From Elusimicrobia bacterium RIFOXYA2_FULL_39_19 (GTDB lineage Bacteria > Elusimicrobiota > Endomicrobiia > CG1-02-37-114 > XYA2-FULL-39-19), in contig MGVC01000008.1 of assembly GCA_001800285.1 (NCBI GenBank), positions 1 through 64,000 of the forward strand: a DNA stretch of 64,000 bases. Direction: 5' to 3'. Position 1 is the stretch's first letter. Each line of letters opens with the position of its first letter. Positions 1 to 9,251 of this stretch are shown here, one piece after another. A program made the position numbers and the translations under genes. Under the pieces are notes generated by a model, which saw nothing but the letters and a program-made list of their open reading frames with translations, was not told where the DNA came from and ran no database searches.

Positions 1-113
1 GGGTTTTAGGGGTAATTGGGTTTAATGTTTGCCCCATAGATTGTAGAAGTTATCCACAATTTCCCCATAGATTGGGAGACCCTTGATGAATAGAACTTTT
101 ATGGTATATCAAT
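1..113. promoter_or_regulatory. Leader of the polysaccharide locus with a 12-bp direct repeat
   Basis: The stretch before the first gene contains the 12-mer CCCCATAGATTG twice, at 32-43 and 63-74, which is a 31-bp spacing of about three helical turns. The upstream gene context is cut off by the window edge. No convincing -35/-10 pair or Shine-Dalgarno sequence is visible ahead of the first ATG. The repeats could be a regulator binding site for the locus, but this is inference. Confidence 0.3.
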
Positions 114-770
114 ATGTTAAGATATTGTATATGTTATTTATCTTTGTTACTCTTACTGTTTAATACAGGATGCCGTTCACTTTCCAATAACCAATCCATA
201 AAAACAAACTCAGACATTTCTAATCAACAATTTGCTCCTGCAGTTTTATACCCATCTAATATTCAGAAAGAATATAGAATAAATCCAATAGATTTAATTG
301 AAATCAGTGTATATCAAGAAGCTGATTTAACAAAACTTGCCAGAGTGTCACAAGATGGGTTTATCACATATCCACTAATAGGCAAAGTAAAGGTTGATGG
401 TTATACAGTTATTGAAGCTGAAAAAGTGATAGCTGATCTGTTGGAAAAAGATTTTTTAGTTGATCCTCAGGTTACAATATTTATTAAAGAATACCATAGT
501 AAAAAAGTGGTTATTATGGGAGAAGTAAAAAATCCTGGATCATATGAATTTCCCCAAGGCAGAGAGCTGACAGTTCTTGAAGCTATTGCTTTATCCGGTG
601 GTTTTTCTGATATCGCATCAGTAGATAAAACAAAGGTCATAAGGGTTGAAAATGGTGTTCAGCAGCATATACAGGTTAAAATTTCCGACATAACACAAGG
701 TGGCGACAAGTCTAAAAATATTAACTTGAAACCGGATGATATTGTCTTTGTCCCAGAGAGGATTTTTTAG
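114..770 (+). CDS. Polysaccharide export outer-membrane lipoprotein (OPX/Wza-like)
   Basis: This is a predicted outer-membrane lipoprotein of the polysaccharide biosynthesis/export (OPX) family, which forms the exit channel for capsule or exopolysaccharide. The N-terminus is a short hydrophobic signal ending in a lipobox-like LFNTGC (Cys20). It is followed by the Poly_export domain (YRINPIDLIEISVYQE, then GFITYPLIGKV) and an SLBB-type segment (VVIMGEVKNPGSYEFP). At 218 residues it is a short OPX protein with one SLBB domain, shorter than E. coli Wza (about 380 residues). The Wzc-like kinase begins 2 bp after its stop, which is the usual wza-wzc order. No Shine-Dalgarno sequence is obvious, so the start rests on the lipoprotein signal. 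Confidence 0.9.
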   Translation: MLRYCICYLSLLLLLFNTGCRSLSNNQSIKTNSDISNQQFAPAVLYPSNIQKEYRINPIDLIEISVYQEADLTKLARVSQDGFITYPLIGKVKVDGYTVIEAEKVIADLLEKDFLVDPQVTIFIKEYHSKKVVIMGEVKNPGSYEFPQGRELTVLEAIALSGGFSDIASVDKTKVIRVENGVQQHIQVKISDITQGGDKSKNINLKPDDIVFVPERIF

Positions 771-772
771 TA

Positions 773-2497
773 ATGAAAACGCAGATAGACCAAAATTCAC
801 ATTTAACAGACTATATTCATATACTTTTAAAGAGAAAATGGATAATAATAACGTTTTTTGTAATTGTGGTTACAACCGTTGTAATTGGAACCTTTAAAAC
901 GAGGCCTGTATACCGTGCTACAGCTCAATTATTAATAGATAAAGAAAATACAGCAACACCATATCAAGAAGGTATTTCAATAAATATTTCTGATGTTGAC
1001 TATTATCAAAGTCAGTATAAGATAATGAAAAGCAGGACTCTTGCAAGAAAAGTTATAGATGATTTGAATTTGAAGGAAGAAGAGGAATTTATTGGTTCAA
1101 ACGACATAGTAAGTAGTTTCTTAGGTAAGATTTTAATACAACCAGTACGAGGAAGTAGATTGGTAAATCTTAGCGCCGAATCATATTATCCGGAATTAGC
1201 AGCAAAAATGGCAAATAAACTTGTAGAAATATATGTAAAACAGAATTTGGAAAACAGGTTTTTTGCTTCAAGAGAAATTTTGAAGAAATTGCCAAAAGGG
1301 TCGTCTATAGAGAACCTTTCAATTAAAGAGGATTTTGTAAGATCACTTCCTTCAGTTGTGAATAACGGGTTAATTCAAAATTTAAAAGCAGAATATATTA
1401 ATCTTGAAACACAATATGCTGAATTATCCAGAAGATACAGGGATAAACACCCTAAAATTATTAGTTTAAAATCATCAATTGAAGCGTTGCAAAGCAGGAT
1501 TGATGCAGAAATAGAGAAAATTATTGCAAGTGTTAAGGTTGAATTATCCGGTGATTTAAAAGCAAATAATGTCAGAATAATAGATCCGGCGGAAATTCCT
1601 GATGAACCTGTAAGACCTAATAAAAGATTAAATATATCTTTAGGGATTTTTGCAGGTTTATTAATGGGAGCCGGATTAGCTTTGTTTTTCGATTATATGG
1701 ACAATACAATTAAAAGTGAACAAGATATTGAAAAATACTTAAATCTGGCATTAATAGGATTGATACCAAAAGTAAAAGATAAAGAAAAGAAAAAATATGG
1801 CGGCAGGAGTATTTTTGTATTAACACAACCAAAATCGCCAGCTACAGAATCTGTTAAAAGTATTAGGTCAAATATTTTATTTTCAGCGCCTAAAGATAAC
1901 TTAAAAGTAATTCTTATAACAAGCGCCGGCCCTGAAGAGGGTAAAACATTGACTTCTACTAATTTAGCTGTAACTTTCGCACAGTATGGTGAAAAAACAT
2001 TATTAATAGACATGGACCTGAGAAGGTCATCATTGCACAAAGTATTTAAAATAGGTGACTCAAACAGAAAAGGAATGAGTAATTGCTTAATAGGGGAAGA
2101 AAGGATTGAAGATGTAATTCAAAAAACAGAAATAGAGAATCTGGATATAATTTTTGCCGGGCCTCACCCGCCAAATCCAGCAGAATTGCTTAATCCAAAT
2201 AAAATTAAAGAATATTTCCTTAAATTAAGAAATATGTACGATAGAATAATACTGGACTCACCGCCCGTAATGCCAGTCAGTGATTCAATAAATTTATCAA
2301 GTATGGCCGATGGCGTAATTCAGGTCGTGAGGTATGGTAAATTAAGCAGGCAAGTTGTAATGCGTTCCAAAGGAATGCTCGCAGATGTCGGGGCAAAATA
2401 TATTGGTGTCATACTTAACAATATAGATATAGAAAGCGGCGGGCATTACTATTATCCTTATCAATATTATTACTATTATGGTAATGACAAAAAGTAA
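773..2497 (+). CDS. Wzz/Wzc-type chain-length regulator with BY-kinase domain
   Basis: This is a polysaccharide co-polymerase fused to a bacterial tyrosine autokinase; it controls chain length and export at the inner membrane. The Wzz domain has a first TM segment around residues 22-42. A coiled-coil periplasmic part follows (AEYINLETQYAELSRRYRDK region), then a second TM near residues 287-305 after a Pro-rich PDEPVRPNKR motif. The C-terminal kinase has Walker A GPEEGKT (386-392), Walker A' LLIDMDLR (about 410-417) and a Walker B-like IILDSPP. It ends in a tyrosine cluster (HYYYPYQYYYYYG), the typical autophosphorylation tail. The gene sits directly after the OPX lipoprotein. Its length of 574 residues is shorter than E. 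coli Wzc, consistent with a reduced periplasmic domain. Confidence 0.93.
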   Translation: MKTQIDQNSHLTDYIHILLKRKWIIITFFVIVVTTVVIGTFKTRPVYRATAQLLIDKENTATPYQEGISINISDVDYYQSQYKIMKSRTLARKVIDDLNLKEEEEFIGSNDIVSSFLGKILIQPVRGSRLVNLSAESYYPELAAKMANKLVEIYVKQNLENRFFASREILKKLPKGSSIENLSIKEDFVRSLPSVVNNGLIQNLKAEYINLETQYAELSRRYRDKHPKIISLKSSIEALQSRIDAEIEKIIASVKVELSGDLKANNVRIIDPAEIPDEPVRPNKRLNISLGIFAGLLMGAGLALFFDYMDNTIKSEQDIEKYLNLALIGLIPKVKDKEKKKYGGRSIFVLTQPKSPATESVKSIRSNILFSAPKDNLKVILITSAGPEEGKTLTSTNLAVTFAQYGEKTLLIDMDLRRSSLHKVFKIGDSNRKGMSNCLIGEERIEDVIQKTEIENLDIIFAGPHPPNPAELLNPNKIKEYFLKLRNMYDRIILDSPPVMPVSDSINLSSMADGVIQVVRYGKLSRQVVMRSKGMLADVGAKYIGVILNNIDIESGGHYYYPYQYYYYYGNDKK

Positions 2498-2521
2498 TTA
2501 ATTGGCAATTAACTCTTATGT

Positions 2522-4390
2522 ATGACAAGAATTTTAAAATACATTCAAAAATATGGTTTGTTGTTTTTAATAGTATTTACACCTTTTGCTTATGGTTCTG
2601 TTGAAGTATGGTCATTTAGTATACTTTGTTTTGTTAGTTTGATTATATTTTGTGTTTGGGTTTATTCAAAGATATCAAGTAAAGAAAATATAATTGATAG
2701 TTTTAAAAAACCTTACTTCCTTCCAATAATCTTCTTTTTAACTGTTCTTGCATTCCAGGTAATACCTATTCCGAAAGAAATATTAAAGACAATAGCACCT
2801 TCAACAAATGATATTTATTTGAAGTATTTATCAGGCATTTCAGAATGGAAATATGGTTGTATTTCTATTTATAGTTATGCATCCATTGTAGAAATAATAA
2901 AAATGTTAGCTTATATTATGGTTTTTATAGTTATTATAGACAATATTAAAACCAAAAAACAAATGGATGTTTTTATTACAGCAATTTTAATAACCGGTTT
3001 TTTAATAGCAATATTTGGAATTATCCAAAAATACAGCTGGAATGGTAAAATATTTTGGTTTAGAGAATTAATGCGCGGAGGAACACCTTTTGGCCCATTT
3101 GTAAATAGAAACCATGCTGCGGGATATCTGGACATGATAATGCCCATATCTTTAGGACTACTTTTAACTGAAAGAGATCAGAGCAAGAAAGTATTATTTG
3201 GTTTTATTTCAACTGTAATTGGAGGAGCTATAATAGTATCTCTTTCAAGAGGTGGAATATTCAGTTTTCTTTGGTCTGTAGTATTTATAAGTGTTCTATT
3301 AGTAATATTTACAAATAAATCAAAGGGTTTATTGGTTATATTTTCTTTAACTGTATTTTTGGTGATATTTGTGAATTGGCTTGGTAAAGATGAAGTTATA
3401 AAAAGAATAGCTACGGTAGCGAATGTAGAAGGAGAAAATTCTGTAAGTTTAAGGGCAGAAATCTGGAAAGATACGCTAAAAATAGTAAAAGATTTTCCAG
3501 TTATAGGTACAGGTATAGGAACATTTTCAAATATATTCCCTAAATATAAAACAATAAAAGAGCGATTAATATTTACTCATACTGAAAATGATTATATTCA
3601 GTTACTTGCTGAAACGGGATTTATTGGGTTTATCATATTTGTATGTTTGATGTTTATGTTTTTTTTAAGTGTTTTATTTAAAATGTTTAAAAGGAAGGAC
3701 AGGAATGTTCAGGAATTAACAATTTGTTTTTTAGGCAGCTGTATAGGCATGTGTATATTCAGTTTTCTTGATTTTAACTTACATATCCCATCAAATGCAT
3801 TATTGTTTACTATAATTATTGGCTTAACAATTAACATAGTAAATGTGCCTAGACTAAATGAATATAAACCAGATTTAGAAATAAAAGATGAAAAACAAGC
3901 AGTAAACAAGGGTCAAACATTAAAAAATAACATAGTTTTAGTAACCATTTCAATATTTGCAATAATTTATACATTCATGATAGCAAGAATATTTATTTCA
4001 GATATATATTTTAAAAACAAAGATTATGCTAAAGCAAGTTATATTAATGCTTCAAATGCAGAATATCAGTATCTGCTAGGCAAAAACAACAGTGATTTTA
4101 AGTTTGTTTATGAAAAGTATAAAAAAGCGATACAGCTTAACCCAACGAATGGAAGATACATGCTTAGTTTGGGCGGATTGTATGTACAGATGAAAGATAT
4201 TAAAAAAGCTGAAGATACATTTAATAAAGCATTAGCATTAGTTAATTATCAAGACCCATACTATTATTTTTATGCAGGATACTATTATAAAAAAATAGGT
4301 GAAAACAAATTGGCATCAAATTATTTTGCAAAAACACTGAAAATTGACCCTTCGTACGATAAAAAAATAAAAGAATTAGTAAACAAATAA
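2522..4390 (+). CDS. O-antigen ligase/polymerase-fold membrane protein with C-terminal TPRs
   Basis: This is a multi-spanning inner-membrane protein of the O-antigen ligase/Wzy (PF04932) superfamily, which polymerises repeat units or ligates glycan to an acceptor. Many hydrophobic helices precede the Wzy_C signature (SLSRGGIFSFLWS, then IGTGIGTFSNIFP and HTENDYIQLLAETG), with the family's large periplasmic loop. After the last TM (about residue 490) come at least two tetratricopeptide-like repeats (YKKAIQLNPTNGRYML; AEDTFNKALAL; YFAKTLKIDPSYDKK), an arrangement known in exopolysaccharide ligase-like proteins. The gene ends by sharing one base with the next start (TAATG), implying translational coupling. 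A second protein of this fold lies at 19631. Confidence 0.85.
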   Translation: MTRILKYIQKYGLLFLIVFTPFAYGSVEVWSFSILCFVSLIIFCVWVYSKISSKENIIDSFKKPYFLPIIFFLTVLAFQVIPIPKEILKTIAPSTNDIYLKYLSGISEWKYGCISIYSYASIVEIIKMLAYIMVFIVIIDNIKTKKQMDVFITAILITGFLIAIFGIIQKYSWNGKIFWFRELMRGGTPFGPFVNRNHAAGYLDMIMPISLGLLLTERDQSKKVLFGFISTVIGGAIIVSLSRGGIFSFLWSVVFISVLLVIFTNKSKGLLVIFSLTVFLVIFVNWLGKDEVIKRIATVANVEGENSVSLRAEIWKDTLKIVKDFPVIGTGIGTFSNIFPKYKTIKERLIFTHTENDYIQLLAETGFIGFIIFVCLMFMFFLSVLFKMFKRKDRNVQELTICFLGSCIGMCIFSFLDFNLHIPSNALLFTIIIGLTINIVNVPRLNEYKPDLEIKDEKQAVNKGQTLKNNIVLVTISIFAIIYTFMIARIFISDIYFKNKDYAKASYINASNAEYQYLLGKNNSDFKFVYEKYKKAIQLNPTNGRYMLSLGGLYVQMKDIKKAEDTFNKALALVNYQDPYYYFYAGYYYKKIGENKLASNYFAKTLKIDPSYDKKIKELVNK

Positions 4391-5919
4391 TGAAAATACT
4401 TTTTATATACCCTATTTGGCAAAAAAGTTTCTATGAAAATGAAATATCTAACAGATGGCCTCCTTTAGGTATAGCGTATATATCATCTTATTTAAAAAAA
4501 CATAATCATTCAGTCAAATATTTAGAAAGAAGAGATTTAATTGGAAACAGATTTGCGTTATCAGATGATGTTGAGCTAAATGAATTAACACTAAAAGCTA
4601 TAAATGAAACAAAACCAGATTTTGTTGGTATCACCGCTACTACTCCTTTAATAACCGATGCTTATCAAACAGCTCGTTTAATCAAAAAATACAATAAAGA
4701 TACCCCAGTGATTATTGGTGGCTGCCATCCTACCGCAGAGCCCTTAAGAACCCTCCAGGAATGCCCTGAAATTGATATTGTAGTAATAGGTGAAGGGGAG
4801 CAGACCTCTTTAGATATTGTTTCTGGTAAACCGTTAAACCAGATTAATGGTATTGCCTATAGGGAAAACGGTAAGATTCAAACAACAACTAAAAGGGAAT
4901 TCTACCAAAAACTAGATGATTTTCAATTTCCTGACAGGCACATGTTTAATCCTGAAAAGTATTTTATTGAGGATTCATATTTAATAAGGGGACATAGAAT
5001 AAAAGGGACTAACTTTTTAGCCGCTAGAGGGTGCCCATTCAGATGCAATTTTTGCCAGAGCGGACAGATGGCTTCATCCGGAACTGGTAATTACATGAGG
5101 CTTCATTCGCCTGAATATGTTATTGAACAAATCCAACAATTGATAAGTGATTTTGGTATCAACGGCCTATTGTTTTCAGAAGATTTGTTTTCAGTAAAAA
5201 AAGATAATGTAATTAAAATATGTGAATTAATGATAAAAGGACACCTAAATGAAAAAATCAAATGGGCGGCAAATCTCAGGGTAGATGCTGTTGATAAAGA
5301 AGTATTAAGAACCATGAAATCCGCCGGCTGCATTCAGATAGTATATGGATGTGAATCCGGGTCTCAAAGAACACTAGACCGGATGAAAAAGAAAACTACC
5401 GTAGAAAAGAACTATAATGCTATAAAAGTAACAAAAGAAGCAGGCTTGGATTTAGAAGTCAATATTATGACAGGTATACCAAACGAGAAAGAAGAGAACA
5501 TAATAGAAACAATTAATTTTTTAAAAAAATCCAAACCACACAGAATAAATAGAGGCAAATTGTACCCTCTACCGGGCACTCCTTTTTATGAAGAGCTGGT
5601 AAATTCCGGGAAAATAGATAAATCAATAAAATGGGAAGATCTTTGGGATAAGTATGTTTTACAGGATTTTACATTTGCTGATATAAAGCCTAAAAGATAT
5701 TTAGAATTACAGGCAAAAATGGACAGAGAAGTAACTTATCCTATCAACTATAGCTATCATATAAAAAATAATTATAAAAAATCACCATTAGTTGCAATGA
5801 AATATGTTTTATTACTTTTAGCAACATGTTTTATTTTATCTTTACCTGTAAACATACAACGATTGTTTAGAAAAATAGCAAAAGTATTGAAAATACAATC
5901 AAGGGTTGTTGCGAGTTGA
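4390..5919 (+). CDS. Cobalamin-binding radical SAM protein (class B type) no. 1
   Basis: The N-terminal B12-binding domain (about 1-150; MKILFIYPIWQ start, PPLGIAYISSYLKKH, VGITATTP, VIIGGCHPT, IVVIGEGE) is followed by a radical SAM TIM barrel. The barrel carries the [4Fe-4S] cluster motif RGCPFRCNFC (Cys215, Cys219, Cys222) and late strands with GCESGSQRTLDRMKK. A hydrophobic stretch near residues 465-482 could associate with the membrane. Proteins of this layout are methyltransferases or do other radical chemistry on lipids, phosphonates or sugars, and the substrate cannot be read from sequence. The gene is coupled to the preceding ligase-fold gene. It is one of four such proteins in the locus. 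Confidence 0.88.
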   Translation: MKILFIYPIWQKSFYENEISNRWPPLGIAYISSYLKKHNHSVKYLERRDLIGNRFALSDDVELNELTLKAINETKPDFVGITATTPLITDAYQTARLIKKYNKDTPVIIGGCHPTAEPLRTLQECPEIDIVVIGEGEQTSLDIVSGKPLNQINGIAYRENGKIQTTTKREFYQKLDDFQFPDRHMFNPEKYFIEDSYLIRGHRIKGTNFLAARGCPFRCNFCQSGQMASSGTGNYMRLHSPEYVIEQIQQLISDFGINGLLFSEDLFSVKKDNVIKICELMIKGHLNEKIKWAANLRVDAVDKEVLRTMKSAGCIQIVYGCESGSQRTLDRMKKKTTVEKNYNAIKVTKEAGLDLEVNIMTGIPNEKEENIIETINFLKKSKPHRINRGKLYPLPGTPFYEELVNSGKIDKSIKWEDLWDKYVLQDFTFADIKPKRYLELQAKMDREVTYPINYSYHIKNNYKKSPLVAMKYVLLLLATCFILSLPVNIQRLFRKIAKVLKIQSRVVAS

Positions 5920-5935
5920 AGTGCAAGTATAAATT

Positions 5936-7087
5936 ATGAGAATTTTATTTTTAAATTATGCGAAACAATTATTTCAACCAAAGAATGAAGCTATAGGAGA
6001 TGAATATAATAGAATGAAATCATATTCGGAGTTTATAGAAAAATTAGACATTATTGTTTTTACTCCGAATTGTGATTATAAAGCATTTAAAATAAATGAA
6101 AAAATTAGCGTGATTCCTACAAATGGTTCAGGTAAGTTATTTTCTTTTTTAAAAATGATTATTTTAAGTTCAAAAATATGTAAAGAAAATAATATAGATT
6201 TAATTCAAACGCAAGAATCATATTTTACAGGATTGTTAGGGCTTTACTTAAAAATAATATATGGGTGTAAACTGATTTCAACTGCTTATGGTGCAGACAT
6301 ATATGATAAAAATTGGGTTAAAGAAAATATTATTAGACATTTATTGAGAATAATTTCACGGATTGTAATGAAAAATTCAGACATAATACAAGTAGATGGA
6401 ACAAAAACGGAAAACAATCTAATGAAACACGGATTTACAAAAGAAAAAGTATACAAAAAAATTGTTGTACCAAGCGAAATAAACAGTTTTATTACATATA
6501 ATATAGTAAATGCAAAAGAAAATATTTATGAAAATAAGTACAAACAGATAATATTATTTATAGGGCGTATAGAAAAGCAGAAAAACGTAATGGGTTTAAT
6601 AAGTGTTATGCCAGACATAATAGAAAACATTGATAATGTATTGTTGGTTATAATAGGAGAAGGAAGGGAAAAACCAAATGTAGAAAAATATGTGAAGAAT
6701 TTGAAAATAGAAGAAAATGTCAAATTCATTAATAATGTACCATTTGAAGAGCTTCCAAAATATTATTCAGCAAGTGATGTTTTTGTGTTACCATCAAATT
6801 ACGAAGGTTTTGCTAGGGTTCTAATGTTAGCAGCGTTAAGTGCTAAGCCTATAGTGTCTACAGATGTTAGCGGAGCAAAAGATATAATAGAAGATGGTAA
6901 ATCAGGATACATTGTAGATGTAGGAGATATGGAATCATTTAAAAATAGAGTTATTGAATTACTGAAAGACAAAGATAAATGTCTTTTATTTGGAAAAAAT
7001 ATAAAAGATAATGCATTAAAGCTATTTGATTATAATAATATGATAAAGAAACAAATAGAAATTTGGGAAACCACTTATAGGAACTAA
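5936..7087 (+). CDS. GT4-family glycosyltransferase with an altered EX7E motif
   Basis: This is a GT-B fold glycosyltransferase of family 4 (Glycos_transf_1), expected to add a sugar from a nucleotide donor to the lipid-linked repeat unit at the cytoplasmic membrane. The C-terminal donor-binding half is clear (IILFIGRIEKQKNVMGLI; LLVIIGEGREKPNVE; YYSASDVFVLPSNYEGFARV). In the donor motif the second Glu of EX7E appears to be Leu (EGFARVLML rather than EGFxxxxLE), which is unusual and may alter catalysis or donor handling. The next gene starts after a 1-bp gap, so the two are probably co-translated. Donor and linkage are unknown. Confidence 0.85.
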   Translation: MRILFLNYAKQLFQPKNEAIGDEYNRMKSYSEFIEKLDIIVFTPNCDYKAFKINEKISVIPTNGSGKLFSFLKMIILSSKICKENNIDLIQTQESYFTGLLGLYLKIIYGCKLISTAYGADIYDKNWVKENIIRHLLRIISRIVMKNSDIIQVDGTKTENNLMKHGFTKEKVYKKIVVPSEINSFITYNIVNAKENIYENKYKQIILFIGRIEKQKNVMGLISVMPDIIENIDNVLLVIIGEGREKPNVEKYVKNLKIEENVKFINNVPFEELPKYYSASDVFVLPSNYEGFARVLMLAALSAKPIVSTDVSGAKDIIEDGKSGYIVDVGDMESFKNRVIELLKDKDKCLLFGKNIKDNALKLFDYNNMIKKQIEIWETTYRN

Positions 7088-7088
7088 T

Positions 7089-8075
7089 ATGGAAAACAAT
7101 TATTCAGGTAAAAAAATACTAATTACCGGAGGTTTGGGGTTTATAGGCAGTAATATAGCCCACCGTTTAGTCGAAATGGGTGCAGAGGTTACAATATTAG
7201 ATGCTCTTTTGCCTATATATGGCGGGAACAAATATAATATTAATGGAATAGAAAAGAAAATACAATTAGTAATCGGTGATTTAAGGGATTTCAGATTAGT
7301 AGAGAAGCTCGTAGAAGACAAGGATATAATATTTAATTTAGCTGCGCAGGTAAGCTACATAGACAGTATAAATATACCTTTTGAAGATTTAGATATAAAT
7401 TGTAAGGGGCACTTAATAGTTTTAGATGCCTGCCGGCATAAAAATCCTAAAGCTATAATTGTATTTTCAAGTTCAAGAATGGTTTTGGGTAAAATAGTAA
7501 AAACACCAGTAACTGAAAAACATCCAACAGAACCATTAAGTATTTATGGTATTCACAAATTAACCGCAGAAAAATACTATCTTGCCTACAACAAAACATA
7601 CGGCCTAAAAACAATAGTATTACGAATTACAAATCCTTATGGTCTAAGACAACAAATGAAACATAATAAATATTCTTTAATTGGTTGGTTTCTCAGGCAG
7701 GCAATGGAAAATAAAACTATCAAAATATTTGGTGACGGCAGTCAATTAAGAGATTACATATATATAGATGACATAGTAGAGGGGTTTTTAAAAGCGGCAA
7801 TCTGTGATAAAGCCATAGGCAGAATATACAACATTGGTTATGGACGTTCAGTAAAATTTTCAGAAATGGCAAAGACAGTAATAGATGTAGTGAAGAAAGG
7901 CAAAATAGAGTATATACCATGGCCAAAGAATTATGAAAAAATAGAAACCGGTAGTTTTGAAATGTCTTTAAAACAAGCCAGGTCAGATTTTAACTGGATA
8001 CCAAAGACTAAGTTAAAAAGCGGTATACAAGATATGTACGAATATTATAAAAAATACAAAAAATATTACTGGTGA
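7089..8075 (+). CDS. NAD-dependent nucleotide-sugar epimerase/dehydratase
   Basis: This is an extended short-chain dehydrogenase/reductase (328 residues, normal for the family) that would remodel an NDP-sugar for the glycan. The Rossmann NAD motif is ITGGLGFIGSN (Gly14, Gly17, Gly20). The catalytic Tyr153-Lys157 pair lies in YGIHK, preceded by the Ser-rich strand VFSSSRMV. NPYGLRQQ and DGSQLRDYIYIDD are typical of UDP-glucose/UDP-glucuronate epimerases and dehydratases. The closest functional class is probably UDP-glucose 4-epimerase or a decarboxylase-like relative, but the exact reaction is not determined. It is flanked by two glycosyltransferases with gaps of 1 and 3 bp. Confidence 0.88.
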   Translation: MENNYSGKKILITGGLGFIGSNIAHRLVEMGAEVTILDALLPIYGGNKYNINGIEKKIQLVIGDLRDFRLVEKLVEDKDIIFNLAAQVSYIDSINIPFEDLDINCKGHLIVLDACRHKNPKAIIVFSSSRMVLGKIVKTPVTEKHPTEPLSIYGIHKLTAEKYYLAYNKTYGLKTIVLRITNPYGLRQQMKHNKYSLIGWFLRQAMENKTIKIFGDGSQLRDYIYIDDIVEGFLKAAICDKAIGRIYNIGYGRSVKFSEMAKTVIDVVKKGKIEYIPWPKNYEKIETGSFEMSLKQARSDFNWIPKTKLKSGIQDMYEYYKKYKKYYW

Positions 8076-8078
8076 ACT

Positions 8079-9251
8079 ATGAAAATATGTTTAATATCTT
8101 CAGTATACCCTCCAAGAATAAGTGGTCCTTCTACTCAAACAAGGCAATTTGCGTTTTCATTGAAAAACTACAGCATAGAATCTTTTGTTGTAACTTTTGG
8201 AGATAAAAATAAAATAGTAGATGATGACGGGATCAAAGTTTATTGCTTAAATTCATTTGAACAACCCATTGTTGGACCTTTTTTACAGTATATTAATGCA
8301 TATATAAAGGTTAGACAGATACTAAAAGCGGAAAAGCCTGATATTCTTCAACATCATACAGGTATAGATTATTTAAGTGTAATAACGGGTTACTTAGCAA
8401 AAATAATGAATATTCCTTCAATAGTAAAATTTGCAGGAGATTTAGTCTGGGAGAGAATTGCTATTAAACATGATGTTAAATATGAGAAAATATTCAAATA
8501 CAACATAAAATCAAGAATAATATCACAAATTGAAAGATTTGCATTAAATAATTTTACAATGATTTGGGGTATTTCCAAATTTCAAGAGAATGCGTTAATA
8601 AAATATCATGGAATCAAAGAAGAAAAAATACGATCTTTGCCGAATGTTATTGATTTATCAAAAATTCAGAAGAAATCAAATCAAGTAAAAAATAATAAAG
8701 TTAAAGTACTATGTGTTAGCAGATTTGCAAAATGGAAAAAAATTGAAAACCTTATTAGTGCAGTATCAAAAATATCAATTGAAAAATACGATTTGGAAAT
8801 AATTGGCGGAGAAAACCCGGAATACCAGAAGGAATTGGAACAGTTGGTTAAGGAATACAAAATAGAAGGAAATGTTAAATTCAGGGGAAAAATATCACCA
8901 GTAGATATGAAAAATGAATTTAAAAACGCAGACATTTTCGTGCTACCCACAGCTCATGATCCTTGCCCCATAGTTATTATAGAAGCAATGTCTGCGGGAT
9001 TACCTGTAATTGCAACCAGGACAGGTGGTATAGTAGATTTAATTACAGACAGAAAGGAAGGGTTGCTAATAGAATCATTTGATATAAATAATATGTCAGA
9101 AAAGATAGAAGAATTAATAAATGATGAACGTTTAAGGATAGAAATGGGGGAAAACGGAATAATTAAATCAAAAAAATATGATTTAAATATAAATATTAAA
9201 CTTTTTGCAGAAGCATATAAAGAATTGTTGATTAAAAAAGGAATAAAATGA
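8079..9251 (+). CDS. GT4-family glycosyltransferase
   Basis: This is a GT-B family 4 glycosyltransferase. The N-terminal acceptor domain begins with the common MKICLISSVYPP pattern followed by a GPSTQTRQFA loop. The donor domain shows VLCVSRFAKWKKIENLI and ADIFVLPTAHDPCPIVIIEAMS, a DX7E variant of the EX7E motif, then GLPVIATRTGGIVDLI. The length of 390 residues is usual. The 4-bp ATGA overlap with the following methyltransferase implies coupling. It presumably builds the repeat unit; the sugar is unknown. Confidence 0.87.
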   Translation: MKICLISSVYPPRISGPSTQTRQFAFSLKNYSIESFVVTFGDKNKIVDDDGIKVYCLNSFEQPIVGPFLQYINAYIKVRQILKAEKPDILQHHTGIDYLSVITGYLAKIMNIPSIVKFAGDLVWERIAIKHDVKYEKIFKYNIKSRIISQIERFALNNFTMIWGISKFQENALIKYHGIKEEKIRSLPNVIDLSKIQKKSNQVKNNKVKVLCVSRFAKWKKIENLISAVSKISIEKYDLEIIGGENPEYQKELEQLVKEYKIEGNVKFRGKISPVDMKNEFKNADIFVLPTAHDPCPIVIIEAMSAGLPVIATRTGGIVDLITDRKEGLLIESFDINNMSEKIEELINDERLRIEMGENGIIKSKKYDLNINIKLFAEAYKELLIKKGIK

